A DNA stretch of 64,000 bases from Methyloceanibacter sp. wino2 (lineage in GTDB: Bacteria; Pseudomonadota; Alphaproteobacteria; Rhizobiales; Methyloligellaceae), in NCBI RefSeq assembly GCF_003071365.1, contig NZ_CP028960.1, positions 1,488,001 to 1,552,000 on the forward strand, written 5' to 3'. A program made the position numbers and the translations under genes. Shown here in pieces: positions 25,236 through 35,053 of this stretch; the stretch's first letter is position 1, and the number at the start of each line of letters is the position of its first letter. Below the pieces are notes generated by a model, which made no database searches, was not told the DNA's origin, and was given only the letters and a program-made list of their open reading frames with translations.

Positions 25236-28200
25236 CTAGACCAGGTTCCGGACCTTCAGGAAGCGCAAGATGCCGTCGACGACCACGTCCAACGGCGGGT
25301 CGGCATGAGTGGTCAAGGCCCGGTCGCGGGCGAGCTGATAGTTGCTGCTCTCGTAGCGCTTGAATTCCATGCGCGAGATATTGTCCACGGAGCCGACAAG
25401 AAAGTCGAGCAGCGGATAGAGCGGGTCCGCCCGCGTGCAGCGCCGGATGACCTGGGGCACGAAACTCTTGAGGTCGTACATCTCGAAACACGTGCCGAGG
25501 CGCTGCGCGATGATGTCGGTGATCATCGGCATGGTCTCGTGTTCGTCACGGACGACATGGAATGTCTGGCCTAAGGTCTCTCCCTGGCGCGCGATGGCAA
25601 TCATGTTGCCGGCGGAGATGTCCGCGGGCATGAAGCTCACCTGATTGCCTGCCGTCACCCCGAGCCCGTGCTTCACGATGAAGCTCAGCAGACGCAGTGC
25701 GATGTCGAGATTGCCGCCATTGCCGTTCAGCGCCGGGGTGACGAGCGAAGGCCGGAAGACACGTGCCTTGAGCCCCTGCCGCATGGCGGCGAAGACCTTC
25801 TGTTCGGCGGCCCATTTAGTCTGGCTGTAGCCGAAGTCGAGACGGTCCATGCCGTCATTGTTGTCGCTCTCGTAAAGGAAATCCTTGACCGCCCAGCCGA
25901 AGATGAAGGTGGTCGAGATGTAGTTGAGCACCTTGTCGCGGCCGGTGAAGCACAGGTCCAGCACCTCGGACGTGCCGACGACGTTCGCAGCCCGCATGTG
26001 GTCGTAGGTGAGCAGGTAATTCACCAGCGCGCCGTTGTGGTAGATCGTGTCCACGCCATCGGCGAGGCGAGACCAGGCCGCATCGTCGAGCCCGAGACGC
26101 GGCGCCTCCAGATCCCCAAGGACCACGTGAACCCGCTCCTCGTAAGCCTTGCGGCTTTCGGGATCGACGATGTTCTCGAGAAAGGCCTTGTCCAGCCGCG
26201 CACGGGCCTGCTCCTGGCTACGCCCGCGCACGAGAACGTGCAGGTCCTCGTCCGATTGCTCGAGAAGCGCATCGATCAGGAACGGGCCGAGAAAACCGGT
26301 GCCGCCCGTGAGCAGCGTGCCGATCTTCTGACCGGCAGGAGTGGCGACGCGGCGGTCGACCGCCTTGTAGCTGCGATCGGCCAGCATCTTCTCTTTCTCG
26401 GCGGCGACCCGTGCCTCATAGGCTGACGTGAAGAACTCGGCCATGGCCCGCGTCGCGGCGGCCGGAGCGGTCACGAACTGGCGGACGAGCGCAAACAGAT
26501 CGCGGATGGAGATCGACGACAGAAGGCGCGGATTGACGCGCTCTGCGAGTTCCGGCGCGTTGCGGTCGACGAGCGAGTCTTTGATCCAATTCAGGAACAC
26601 GACGAGATCGAGCGAGTCGATGCCGGCGTCGAAGAGGGTGTAGTCCTCTTCGCCGGTGATGCCGTAGCGGTCCTTCAGAAGCTCCAACTCATAAACATCG
26701 GATTTGCCGTCCGTCCGCACTGCAGCCAAGGCATGGCGCGTGTCGACAAGGATCGGCATTTGCCCCGTTTCCAGAAGCTCGCGCGTGCGGGCGCGGCGCA
26801 CCTTGCCCGAGCTCGTGCGGGCCACCGAGCGCGGCGGCACGAACACGACGCGCGCGACGGGGACCTGCAGCCCTTCGCGGATCACCCGGACGATCTCGAC
26901 CTCGTCGGGCATCTCGTTGCCGCGGGCTATTTCCGCCACGAGCGTAATGTCCATCTCATTGCCGTCGCCGGACGAGAACGCCACGACGCCGTTGCGGCGC
27001 AATTCCGGATAGACCTGCAGCGCAAGCGCCTCGATGTCTTCGGGGTAGATGTTCTGCCCCCGGATGATGATCATGTCCTTGAGGCGGCCGCAGACGAAAA
27101 GTTCGCCATCCTGCGTGAAACCGATATCGCCGGTGCGCAGAAACGGCTTGTCGACGCCGGCCGCATCGACCAGACGCGCATCGAAGATTTCGCGGTTGTC
27201 TTCCGGCTTCTGCCAATACCCCATGGCGCGCCCGGCGCCGGCGCACCAGATTTCGCCGGTCCGGCCGCCAGGCACCTCGATGCCCGTGTCGGGATCGACG
27301 ATCCGGATATCGGTGTCGCCCAGCGCGTGCCCGCAGCTCATGAGAGGCAGCGCATGGCTTACGCCCGTCGTCTCGGTCACGAGCGATGCCTGCCCTTGCG
27401 CGAGACGGCGCCGATCCACGGAGACGGACCGCCGTCCGCGGCTGGATACGGCGAGCGTGAACTCCGCAAGGCCATAGGCCACGAAAAAGGCCTCGTCCTT
27501 GAGGCCGCAGCGCGCGAACTTCCGCCGGAAGGCTTCGAAGGTTTCCGGCGAGACGGGCTCGGCCGCGACCATGAATGTGCGAAGCGTCGACAGATCGTAT
27601 TGGTCGAGCTTGGCTGGGGGCACGTGGCGCTCGTTGAGGCACAGTTCGAGCGCGAAATTGGGGACGGAGGTCGCCGTTGCCTTGTGGCGCGTCAGCAGTT
27701 CCAGCCAGATGGACGGGTTCTGCATGAAGGAGCGCGGCGACAAACCCCAAGTCGTACTGCCCGACAGCACCGCATAGATGTAATAGCCTATCAGTCCCAT
27801 GTCGTGATGCTGGGGCAGCCAGGTCACGGCAACCTCGCCATGCCGAGGAACCGCTGCACCGCAGTTCGCGATCAGGTTCTGATGCGACACGCACACGCCT
27901 TTTGGATTGCTGGTCGAGCCCGACGTGTATTGCAGAAAGGCGATCGGGTGGGGCTTGTCCGGCGCCGCTGCATCCGGATCCGTCTCAATCGCCGTAGTCT
28001 CGATGACCCGCAATGCGTCAAGCCGGTCAGCAGCCGCACGCGGCATCGGGTCGGTGTAGCGCTGGCGGCCTTCGGCGAAAAACTCGCGCGTCCGACCGCA
28101 GGCAAGCCACAGGGCTGCGCCGCTGTCCGCGACGATGTGATCGACCCGTCCGACCCAGGCAACGAAGTCGAAGGCGCTGACGGGCGGTGTCGGAATGGGG

Positions 28201-28475
28201 ATAAGCCCCACCTTCGAACAGGCAAAGAGCGCCGCGACCAATTCGATGCCGGGCTGATAGGCCAGAACGACCCGGTCGCCGGGCTGCAACCCATCTGTTT
28301 CGGCAAGGCGCGCGGCGAGCGTCTCCACGCGCGCCGCGAACCCCGCATAGTCATAGTCCTCGAGCGTCTCGCCCCGGGAGTCGACAAAGGCGAACAACCG
28401 GCGGGCGGGTTGCCGCTCGACCCAATCTCGCAGGATGGAGTTGATATTGACGGATGGGGCGACGTTGATGTTCAC
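25236..28475 (-). CDS. Fatty acyl-AMP ligase - ACP - thioester reductase fusion
   Basis: Multidomain enzyme of 1079 residues. Residues 1-560 are a FAAL-type adenylation domain: TSGSTSNPKG (184-193) is the phosphate loop and PQHHDMGLIG (221-230) a hallmark of fatty acyl-AMP ligases. Residues about 590-660 form an acyl carrier domain with phosphopantetheine attachment Ser621 (GIDSLD). Residues about 710-1079 form a thioester reductase of the extended SDR type: LLTGGTGFLG binds NADPH and YSQTKWAAE supplies catalytic Tyr/Lys at about 882. Such proteins activate a fatty acid, load it on the internal ACP and release it as aldehyde or alcohol. It needs a phosphopantetheinyl transferase from elsewhere. 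It stands alone, with no biosynthetic neighbours. Start is GTG and lacks a clear ribosome binding site. Product unknown. Confidence 0.88.
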   Translation of the reverse strand: MNINVAPSVNINSILRDWVERQPARRLFAFVDSRGETLEDYDYAGFAARVETLAARLAETDGLQPGDRVVLAYQPGIELVAALFACSKVGLIPIPTPPVSAFDFVAWVGRVDHIVADSGAALWLACGRTREFFAEGRQRYTDPMPRAAADRLDALRVIETTAIETDPDAAAPDKPHPIAFLQYTSGSTSNPKGVCVSHQNLIANCGAAVPRHGEVAVTWLPQHHDMGLIGYYIYAVLSGSTTWGLSPRSFMQNPSIWLELLTRHKATATSVPNFALELCLNERHVPPAKLDQYDLSTLRTFMVAAEPVSPETFEAFRRKFARCGLKDEAFFVAYGLAEFTLAVSSRGRRSVSVDRRRLAQGQASLVTETTGVSHALPLMSCGHALGDTDIRIVDPDTGIEVPGGRTGEIWCAGAGRAMGYWQKPEDNREIFDARLVDAAGVDKPFLRTGDIGFTQDGELFVCGRLKDMIIIRGQNIYPEDIEALALQVYPELRRNGVVAFSSGDGNEMDITLVAEIARGNEMPDEVEIVRVIREGLQVPVARVVFVPPRSVARTSSGKVRRARTRELLETGQMPILVDTRHALAAVRTDGKSDVYELELLKDRYGITGEEDYTLFDAGIDSLDLVVFLNWIKDSLVDRNAPELAERVNPRLLSSISIRDLFALVRQFVTAPAAATRAMAEFFTSAYEARVAAEKEKMLADRSYKAVDRRVATPAGQKIGTLLTGGTGFLGPFLIDALLEQSDEDLHVLVRGRSQEQARARLDKAFLENIVDPESRKAYEERVHVVLGDLEAPRLGLDDAAWSRLADGVDTIYHNGALVNYLLTYDHMRAANVVGTSEVLDLCFTGRDKVLNYISTTFIFGWAVKDFLYESDNNDGMDRLDFGYSQTKWAAEQKVFAAMRQGLKARVFRPSLVTPALNGNGGNLDIALRLLSFIVKHGLGVTAGNQVSFMPADISAGNMIAIARQGETLGQTFHVVRDEHETMPMITDIIAQRLGTCFEMYDLKSFVPQVIRRCTRADPLYPLLDFLVGSVDNISRMEFKRYESSNYQLARDRALTTHADPPLDVVVDGILRFLKVRNLV

Positions 28476-28960
28476 GGTCGTAGCTGTTCGTGCGCCGGAA
28501 GATCAGGAACACACCCTTACTTAGTTAGCCGCCCCGCGCCGCATGCACGGTGCATCTCGAAGCATAGCCTCGCTGGCGCCGTCGGCCCGTTGCCCGCGCC
28601 GCCGCAACGCCTCGCTCGCGGCTGCCGCTAAAATCCCGGCTGCTCAAAGCCCCACAAGAGACGCGCCGCACGAAGACATGCGGGATCGTCGTACAGCCCC
28701 TAGCCGTGCCGGAATCACCCAAGGAAATCCGGTTCCCGAACGCCAAATGTGAGAAGCGCCCCCCGGCCGATCCGACCCTGGGCAAATAGGCGACGGGTGC
28801 CGTTTTTGCAAGCAAAACCGCCCCGCGCGCGGCCCTTGCGCGCGAACTCTTCCGGAGAAGTCAAAGGGTTCTGCGGTTTCTCGCGCCCCCGTCACTTGTA
28901 CGAAACTTGCATGTGCCAGCACTGCGCTTTGCGCCCAAGGGGATCCATAAAGGGGGGAAC
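28476..28960. other. Intergenic region between divergent genes
   Basis: About 485 bp between the divergent acyl-AMP ligase fusion and sthA, probably holding both promoters. A weak palindrome TTTTGCAAGCAAAA-like stretch occurs near 28803. No convincing coding frame or RNA gene is seen. Confidence 0.6.
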
Positions 28961-30352
28961 ATGGACAAGGTGGATATGTTGGTGATCGGCAGCGGCCCTG
29001 CGGGCCGGCGCGCAGCCGTGCAATCGGCGAAATTCGGAAAGTCGGTGATGGTCGTCGATCGGGGGCGGCGGCTCGGCGGCGTTTCCGTCCACACCGGCAC
29101 GATCCCGTCGAAGACCTTGCGTGAAACCGTCCTGAACCTGAGCGGCTGGCGTGAGCGCGGATTCTACGGGCGCTCCTATCGGGTGAAGCAGGACATCAGC
29201 GCCGTCGACCTCACCGAGCGTCTCTACAAGACTCTCGATCACGAGGTCGAGGTGCTGGAACACCAGTTCATGCGGAACATGGTCGACTTCGCTCTCGCCA
29301 GTGCACGCTTCATCGGTCCCAACGAGGTCGAGTTGACCACCGAGTCCGACGAAACCTGGACCGTCGGTTTCGACAAGGCCGTGATCGCCGTCGGCACGCG
29401 TCCCTTTCGTCCCGGCCATGTTCCGTTCGACGGCAAGCGCATTTACGACAGCGACGACATCCTGGAGATCGAGCATCTGCCCCGCTCGCTCACCGTGATC
29501 GGCGGCGGCGTGATCGGCGTCGAATACGCAACCATCTTTTCGGCGCTCGACGTTCCCGTCACCCTCATCGAGGGGCGCGACTCCATTCTCGACTTTCTCG
29601 ACAAGGAGGTGGTCGAGGATTTCATCCATCAGATGCGCGACCGGGGCATGATCGTCCGCCTCGGGGCGGCGGTGAAGGACATCACTCAATCCGATCATCG
29701 CGTTTCGATCTCGTTGAACGATGGGCGCAAGGTGTCGTCGGAGTTCGTGCTGTTCGCCGCCGGCCGTGCCGGCAACGTGGAGAGCTTGAACCTCGAGGCC
29801 ATCGGGCTCGAACCCGACAAGCGCGGCCGGCTGAAAGTCGACCCGGAGACGTTTCAGAGCGCCGTTCCCAACATCTATGCCGCGGGCGACGTGATCGGAT
29901 TTCCGAGCCTCGCCTCGACGTCGATGGAGCAAGGGCGTCTCGCCGCCTGCCACGCGTTCGGTATGCCCGCCCCTCCGCCGCCCGAAGCGTTTCCGTACGG
30001 CATCTACGCGGTGCCGGAGATCTCCACCGTGGGGCAATCGGAGGAAGAAGTGCGGACCAGCGGTACGCCCTATGAGTGCGGCGTGGCGCGGTTCCGCGAG
30101 ACATCGCGCGGCCACATCATGGGCGTGGACAACGGCTTCCTGAAGCTGATCTTCGCGCTGGACTCCCGCAGGCTTCTCGGCGCGCACATCATCGGCGAGG
30201 GCGCGACCGAGCTGATCCATATCGGCCAGGCCGTGATCAACCTCAAAGGCACGGTCGATTTCTTCGTCGAGAACACCTTCAACTACCCGACCCTTGCCGA
30301 GGCCTACAAGGTAGCCGGGCTCGATGCGTGGAACCGTATGAGCCAGGTTTGA
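28961..30352 (+). CDS. sthA: Soluble pyridine nucleotide transhydrogenase SthA
   Basis: Flavoprotein of 463 residues catalysing energy-independent hydride transfer between NADPH and NAD. The FAD motif is VDMLVIGSGPAGRRAAVQSAKFG and a second Rossmann motif GGGVIGVEYATIF binds the nucleotide. Where dihydrolipoamide dehydrogenases have the redox Cys pair, this protein has HTGTIPSKTLRE, the Cys-free form diagnostic of SthA. The FAD-binding end (NIYAAGDVIGFPSLASTSMEQGR) and dimerisation domain are complete. Start at 28961 is the ATG after AGGGGGG. The adjacent, divergent NADPH-using acyl reductase fusion makes redox balance a possible link (inference). Confidence 0.93.
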   Translation: MDKVDMLVIGSGPAGRRAAVQSAKFGKSVMVVDRGRRLGGVSVHTGTIPSKTLRETVLNLSGWRERGFYGRSYRVKQDISAVDLTERLYKTLDHEVEVLEHQFMRNMVDFALASARFIGPNEVELTTESDETWTVGFDKAVIAVGTRPFRPGHVPFDGKRIYDSDDILEIEHLPRSLTVIGGGVIGVEYATIFSALDVPVTLIEGRDSILDFLDKEVVEDFIHQMRDRGMIVRLGAAVKDITQSDHRVSISLNDGRKVSSEFVLFAAGRAGNVESLNLEAIGLEPDKRGRLKVDPETFQSAVPNIYAAGDVIGFPSLASTSMEQGRLAACHAFGMPAPPPPEAFPYGIYAVPEISTVGQSEEEVRTSGTPYECGVARFRETSRGHIMGVDNGFLKLIFALDSRRLLGAHIIGEGATELIHIGQAVINLKGTVDFFVENTFNYPTLAEAYKVAGLDAWNRMSQV

Positions 30353-30406
30353 GTCCTGACGGGGGCGAAAGGCTCGGGCACCGGAGGCGTTGATAGGACA
30401 GGCGCG

Positions 30407-31033
30407 TCAGGCCAGTCCGGGCCACAATCCCTTGAAGCCGAGAGCCAGCATCGTGATCGCGATCGTCGCGAGGATCATGCCCATGAGCCGCGTCACGACG
30501 GCCATGCCGGCGACGCCCATCCGGTCGGCAATGGGCTTGGCCATGCTGAAAAGAAGTCCGACCGCAATGCACATGACCAGGACGACAACCGAGATCTCGA
30601 TCCGGCCCATCCACGTCCGGTCTTGGGCCGCGACCAGTACGGTAGCGATCGTGCCGGGACCGGCGACAATCGGGATGGCCATGGGCACGACGCCGATCTC
30701 GGGCCGGGTCTTGGCATCCTCCGTCTCGGCAGCGGTGTGGCGATGCTGATCGTTGTTCGCGAGCATGTTCAGGCCGATCAGGAGAACGATGATGCCGCCG
30801 GCCGCGCGGAGGGCATCGACACTGATGCCAAAGAAGTCCAAGACGTAGTTACCGCCCCAGGTCACGATCAGCAGCGTCACGATACAGGCGATGGCACACG
30901 TCCAGGCCGAATAGCGGATATCGTCTTTGGATGATCCCTCGGTGAGACTGGCGAACACGGCAACATTGCCGACCGGGTTCATGATCGCGAACAGCCCCGC
31001 GACGAACGTAAACAGCGCACCCTCAGTCAGCAT
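30407..31033 (-). CDS. MarC family integral membrane protein
   Basis: Membrane protein of 208 residues with six hydrophobic segments and the MarC/NAAT landmark regions FAIMNPVGNVAVFASLTEG, ALRAAGGIIVLLIGLNML and VVPMAIPIVAGPGTIATVL. Despite the gene name, MarC proteins are not shown to give multidrug resistance; some archaeal homologues transport small neutral amino acids. Role unknown. Start at 31033 (MLTEGALF) is chosen because the upstream extension to 31192 is Cys/Arg-rich and unlike a membrane protein. Convergent with sthA. Confidence 0.88.
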   Translation of the reverse strand: MLTEGALFTFVAGLFAIMNPVGNVAVFASLTEGSSKDDIRYSAWTCAIACIVTLLIVTWGGNYVLDFFGISVDALRAAGGIIVLLIGLNMLANNDQHRHTAAETEDAKTRPEIGVVPMAIPIVAGPGTIATVLVAAQDRTWMGRIEISVVVLVMCIAVGLLFSMAKPIADRMGVAGMAVVTRLMGMILATIAITMLALGFKGLWPGLA

Positions 31034-31490
31034 TGTGTCCCCCGCGCCGCCGTAGGTCCGGCGGTCAATCTCGATGGTGTTGTTGATTCCCCGCAGCGAT
31101 GGGTACTGCACCGCACAGCCAACGTCCAGGAGCGCTCGCACGACCGGCGCTTCGTTGCGCCGAACAAAGCAAACGTTACGTGTTGACGCCAACGCGTCAC
31201 GAAGTCGCCGTCGGAGACGAGGCGCTTGACAATCAGGCCGCTGTGCCCCACGTCAGGGGCACCGCTGCGCTGCCGCGTGAATCAGCCGCGCCCGAAATGC
31301 CGGGCTCAGCAGCACGGACTCCTCTTTCAAGTTCCCCATCACGCAGGGTTCTTCATGCAAAGCCGCGCTTGGGCACGATGCCTACATGCGCCGAGGTTTT
31401 GCAGCACCCTCGTATGTCGCGCTCCCGCGCGGCCATGCAACACGTCCGCGCGGCCGTTGGGGCTTTGGCGCGGCAGTAAAAGGATTCGAT
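31034..31490. other. Intergenic region between marC and the RNA helicase gene
   Basis: About 455 bp of upstream DNA between divergent genes. It contains no convincing coding frame. DEAD-box helicase genes often have long leaders that respond to cold, so a long untranslated leader is possible, but no specific element was recognised. Confidence 0.5.
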
Positions 31491-32750
31491 TTGTTAGACT
31501 TTGAAATGCTCGGCCTCGCGCCGGCTTTGAACGAGGCGCTTTCCCGCGCCGGATTTTCCAAACCCACGCCTATTCAGAACCAGGCGATCCCGTTGGCCCT
31601 CGATGGCCACGACATTCTCGGCCTCGCCCAGACGGGGACGGGCAAGACGCTCGCTTTCGGCCTGCCGCTGATCGAGCACCTGCTCGCCGAGCCGGGACGG
31701 CCCGCACCGAAGACCGCGAAGGCGCTCGTCCTCGCGCCGACGCGCGAGCTCGTGAACCAGATCGCCGACAGTCTTCGCGTTCTTACGGCGAAAACGAAAC
31801 TGCACGTGGCGACCGTGGTCGGCGGCGCGTCCCTCTACAACCAGATCAAGATGCTCGGCCGCGGCACCGACATTCTCGTGGCGACGCCCGGTCGTCTGAT
31901 CGACCTGATGGACCGCCGGGCGGTCGATCTCAGCACCGTGCGTCAGCTCGTCCTGGACGAGGCCGATCAGATGCTCGACATGGGTTTCATCCACGCGCTG
32001 CGGAAGATCGCGCCCCGGCTGGGAACGCCCCGTCAAACCATGCTGTTCTCGGCCACGATGCCGAAGCAGATGGAAGAGCTGAGCCGCGCGTACTTGAACG
32101 ATCCGAAGCGCGTGCAGGTCGCACCGCCCGGCAAGGTCGCCGACAAGATCACCCAGTCGGTGCACTTCCTCGAGAAGTCGGAGAAGCCCGCTAAGCTGCG
32201 CGACATTCTTTCCAGCGATCTCGATGCGACAACGCTCGTCTTCGCACGCACCAAGCACGGTGCCGAGAAACTCTCGAAGAGCCTGATCGCCGACGGCTAC
32301 AACGCGGCCTCGATTCACGGCAACAAGACGCAAGGCCAGCGCGACCGCGCGATCAAGGCGTTCCGTGAGGGCCGCGTGACGGTGCTCGTGGCGACAGACG
32401 TCGCCTCGCGCGGCATCGACATCAAGGGCGTGGCCTATGTCATCAACTACGACCTGCCCGAAGTGCCCGACAGCTATGTGCACCGTATCGGACGGACAGC
32501 GCGCGCGGGCCGCGAAGGCGAAGCCATCGCCCTCTGCGCTCCGGACGAAGCGGGCCTTTTGCGCCAAATCCAGCGGCTGATGAAGTTCGACATCCCTGTT
32601 GCGAGCGGCGAGCTGCCGACCGGGGGGCGCGACGGCAAGCCGGCTCGCCGGCCGAACCAGCACAAGCGTGGTGGCCAGAAACAGGGATTTGGCGCGGCCA
32701 AACCGGCGCGGAGCAAGCGCCGCAGGCCGCCCCGCCGCCGCGCGGCTTAA
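31491..32750 (+). CDS. DEAD-box RNA helicase, RhlE type
   Basis: ATP-dependent RNA helicase of 419 residues. The Q motif is FSKPTPIQNQAIP, motif I TGTGKT, Ia APTRELV, II DEAD (LVLDEADQMLDMGF), III SAT, IV VFARTK, V DVASRGID, and VI HRIGRTARAG, all intact. The C-terminal tail (about residues 370-419) is Lys/Arg-rich and ends with a stretch of Arg, typical of RhlE-like tails that bind RNA. The best start is the TTG at 31491 with AAAAGGA 6 nt upstream; it gives the usual FEMLGLAP beginning, whereas an upstream in-frame ATG at 31386 adds an unlikely Arg-rich leader. Role in ribosome assembly or mRNA decay at low temperature is inferred from the family. Confidence 0.92.
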   Translation: MLDFEMLGLAPALNEALSRAGFSKPTPIQNQAIPLALDGHDILGLAQTGTGKTLAFGLPLIEHLLAEPGRPAPKTAKALVLAPTRELVNQIADSLRVLTAKTKLHVATVVGGASLYNQIKMLGRGTDILVATPGRLIDLMDRRAVDLSTVRQLVLDEADQMLDMGFIHALRKIAPRLGTPRQTMLFSATMPKQMEELSRAYLNDPKRVQVAPPGKVADKITQSVHFLEKSEKPAKLRDILSSDLDATTLVFARTKHGAEKLSKSLIADGYNAASIHGNKTQGQRDRAIKAFREGRVTVLVATDVASRGIDIKGVAYVINYDLPEVPDSYVHRIGRTARAGREGEAIALCAPDEAGLLRQIQRLMKFDIPVASGELPTGGRDGKPARRPNQHKRGGQKQGFGAAKPARSKRRRPPRRRAA

Positions 32751-33070
32751 GGGGCTGAGGGCGCGGCTGCGTTAGGGCCGCGCCAAGCCTCGTAGCCGCC
32801 GTCGACGCTATAGACATCGGCAAATCCGTGCGCGGCGAAGATGCGCGCATAGAACTGGCTCGAATTGCCGTGATAGCAATAGATCACGAGCGGTGCTGAT
32901 TTGGAGAGCTCCTCCACGAGATTGGGGAGCTCCTTCTCGCCGACATTGCGCGCGCCATCTACATGACCTTGTGCGAAGGCACGCGGATCGCGCACATCCA
33001 GTAGCGCCGTGCCCTCGCGCGCGGCGATGGCTTGCGCCTCCGCGATCCCGATACGCTGATAACCGCTCAT
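32747..33070 (-). CDS. GlpE-like rhodanese (thiosulfate sulfurtransferase)
   Basis: Single-domain rhodanese of 107 residues. The active-site loop is CYHGNSSQ with catalytic Cys, the same form as E. coli GlpE (thiosulfate to cyanide or thioredoxin as sulfur acceptor). The CDC25-like motif LLDVRDPRAFAQGHVDGARNV is present near the N-terminus. It ends overlapping the helicase stop by 4 nt and starts 15 bp downstream of an unknown gene on the same strand, suggesting a two-gene operon. Confidence 0.9.
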   Translation of the reverse strand: MSGYQRIGIAEAQAIAAREGTALLDVRDPRAFAQGHVDGARNVGEKELPNLVEELSKSAPLVIYCYHGNSSQFYARIFAAHGFADVYSVDGGYEAWRGPNAAAPSAP

Positions 33071-33085
33071 GTAGTCCTGTCTCCT

Positions 33086-33835
33086 TTAGCGCCGCGCGAG
33101 CGAGCGCAACATGCCTTCAACGTCTTCGTCCAGCTCGATCTCGACGGCGGGCGCCCCGAGCTGCAGCATGTTAGCGATAAAGGGCTCGTCGTTGCGCTCT
33201 TCTTTCAGCGCATCGGTCAGGATCGGCTGGCTGTCCTCGATATGAGCGAGAAAGGACAGGCCGTCGGTGGAGGCCCAGGTCCACAGGTCGCGCGTCCACA
33301 GGGCGAGCGGATACATGATCTCGTTCTTGAAGTTCGACCCACGGGCCAGCTCGAGAAAACGCAGGCCGGTCTCCCAGCACTCGGAAGCCCGCTTCGGCGG
33401 TGGCGGGATCTCGCCCTCGAGCAGTTTCTTGCCGGACGCACCGACGAAATCTTCCAGCGTGACCGGCGCCGCGATCGGATCGCGAAAATGTCTCAAGGCA
33501 AAACTGCCGGGAAACTCATCCCCCATGTCCTCTTTCAGACCGGCTTCGATCTTGTCGACGGCCGCACCGTCGCCTTTCATAGCGGCGGTCGCGCAGAAGG
33601 CCATGACGGTGTCGTTGCCTATTCTGTGCACGGCGCCGTTGGCGAGTTCGGCCTCGGTGAGCGCCGGGGTGATCCCGTCTTCGGGCACCTCCGCCTCGCC
33701 GATCCGCAAGGCGGAAATGAAGGCCGTGATCTCCAGCCAGCGCCGATAGGTGGCGAGGAACCCGTCCGGGTCGACATGCACGATCGCCAGGTTGAGCGGC
33801 AGCTTGCGCTTCGCCAGTTCCGTCATGTCCGTCAT
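33086..33835 (-). CDS. Conserved-looking protein of unknown function
   Basis: Unrecognised protein of about 249 residues without signal peptide or membrane helices. Notable segments are RRWLEITAFISALRIG, AFCATAAMKGDGAAV and ILTDALKEERNDEPFIANMLQLGAPAVEIELDEDVEGML. It is acidic and mostly helical in appearance. Start at 33835 has GGAG about 10 nt upstream; a second Met three codons later is equally possible. The GlpE-like rhodanese gene follows 15 bp downstream, so the pair is likely cotranscribed and may act together in sulfur or stress metabolism (inference only). Confidence 0.6.
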   Translation of the reverse strand: MTDMTELAKRKLPLNLAIVHVDPDGFLATYRRWLEITAFISALRIGEAEVPEDGITPALTEAELANGAVHRIGNDTVMAFCATAAMKGDGAAVDKIEAGLKEDMGDEFPGSFALRHFRDPIAAPVTLEDFVGASGKKLLEGEIPPPPKRASECWETGLRFLELARGSNFKNEIMYPLALWTRDLWTWASTDGLSFLAHIEDSQPILTDALKEERNDEPFIANMLQLGAPAVEIELDEDVEGMLRSLARR

Positions 33836-34105
33836 GGGGCCTGCTCTCCTTCCGTCCAATCCTTCTGCGCGTGGCGGGGCCATCGGCTCGCGATCCCGCG
33901 TCTCGGACAGGGAGAAGCAATTTCCGCACCGACTTCTCTGGTGCGTGATAATTTATTCTAAATCAGTATGTTATGGAGCCTTGCATCCCGGCGTGGAGGC
34001 CTCGGACAGGTGCTCTGTCGGCCGGGAAACGTCCGGATTGTCGGATTGCCGCCACGACTGGGGGAGTCGGCCGCGCTCGATGCCCGGAATCACTCCTGCC
34101 TGGTC

Positions 34106-35050
34106 TCATATGGGCCGGGCGTGAGCCGCGTCCGCGGCGCCGGCGGTTCGCATGAACCGGCCGGGCGGTATTCCGGCGTGACGGCTGAAGGCGGTGCTGA
34201 ACGTGCTCGCCGAGCCGTATCCCACTTGCCGCGCCACTTCGTCCAGTGCGATGCCTCCGTTCCGCAGCAGATCCTTGGCAACGGCCATCCGCCATTGCAG
34301 CAGATACTCCATCGGCCTGACCCCGACCGTGCGGGTAAACCGCACGAAGAAGGCCGACCGGGACATCCCGGCCGCGCGCGCGAGGTCCTTGACCGTCCAA
34401 GGCCGCTCCGCGTCGCCGTGCATCGGCCGCAAGGCAGCCGCGATCCGGGCATCCGCCAGCCCGCGCAGCAGGCCCGGCTGCGCGGCATCACCGGGGACGG
34501 ACCGCAGGGCCTCGATCAGCAGGATCTCGACCAAGCGGGCGAGGACGAGGTCGCGGCCCAGGTCGTCTCTTGCCGCTTCTTCCCCGACGAGGCGAACCAG
34601 CTGCGCCAACCTTGGGACGCCCCGGATATGGATCATCCGCGGCAGCAGTGACACGAGCAGCGCCGCGTCCGGCGACTCGAAGGCGAAGTACCCGCCGAAC
34701 TGCCGCACATCGGGCGGCCCATCCTGCCGGCCGTAGCGAATCTCTCCATCCGCCGCCGGCGGCTGGTGCGGGTCGATGAGCTTTGGCGCCGCCAGCTCCA
34801 AGCCCGACATGGTGAAAGCCGGCGTTGCCGGCAGCAGCACGAAGTCACCCTCTTCGAGCACCACGGGTGCCTCGCCGTCGACGGCGAGACGGCATCGCCC
34901 CTCCGTCACAGCACAGAAGCCCGGCTGGCCGAATTCGGTGTAGCGCACGGCCCAGCGACCGGCGCCGCTGATTCCCTTCGAAAAAACGGCCCGGGGGCGC
35001 AGAAGCCGGATCACCTGGGCCAACGGGTCGGAGGAAAACGGATCAGTCAT
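34106..35050 (-). CDS. AraC family transcriptional regulator
   Basis: Regulator of 314 residues. The N-terminal half is a cupin-type ligand-binding domain (AVTEGRCRLAVDGEAPVVLEEGDFVLLPA). The C-terminal half has two helix-turn-helix motifs: PWTVKDLARAAGMSRSAFFVRFTRTVG and LDEVARQVGYGSASTFSTAFSRHAGIPPGRF. It matches the cupin_6 subgroup of AraC regulators that often controls an adjacent dehydrogenase. It is divergent from an SDR oxidoreductase with 98 bp between, so it probably regulates that gene and itself. The ligand is unknown. Confidence 0.9.
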   Translation of the reverse strand: MTDPFSSDPLAQVIRLLRPRAVFSKGISGAGRWAVRYTEFGQPGFCAVTEGRCRLAVDGEAPVVLEEGDFVLLPATPAFTMSGLELAAPKLIDPHQPPAADGEIRYGRQDGPPDVRQFGGYFAFESPDAALLVSLLPRMIHIRGVPRLAQLVRLVGEEAARDDLGRDLVLARLVEILLIEALRSVPGDAAQPGLLRGLADARIAAALRPMHGDAERPWTVKDLARAAGMSRSAFFVRFTRTVGVRPMEYLLQWRMAVAKDLLRNGGIALDEVARQVGYGSASTFSTAFSRHAGIPPGRFMRTAGAADAAHARPI

Positions 35051-35053
35051 TTC

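Noticed and set aside
26733-28631. 632-codon open frame on the plus strand
   Set aside because: Antisense to the acyl-AMP ligase domain, which has all family motifs.
28525-28815. 96-codon open frame in the intergenic region
   Set aside because: Arg/Ser-rich without leader, motif or ribosome site; likely random.
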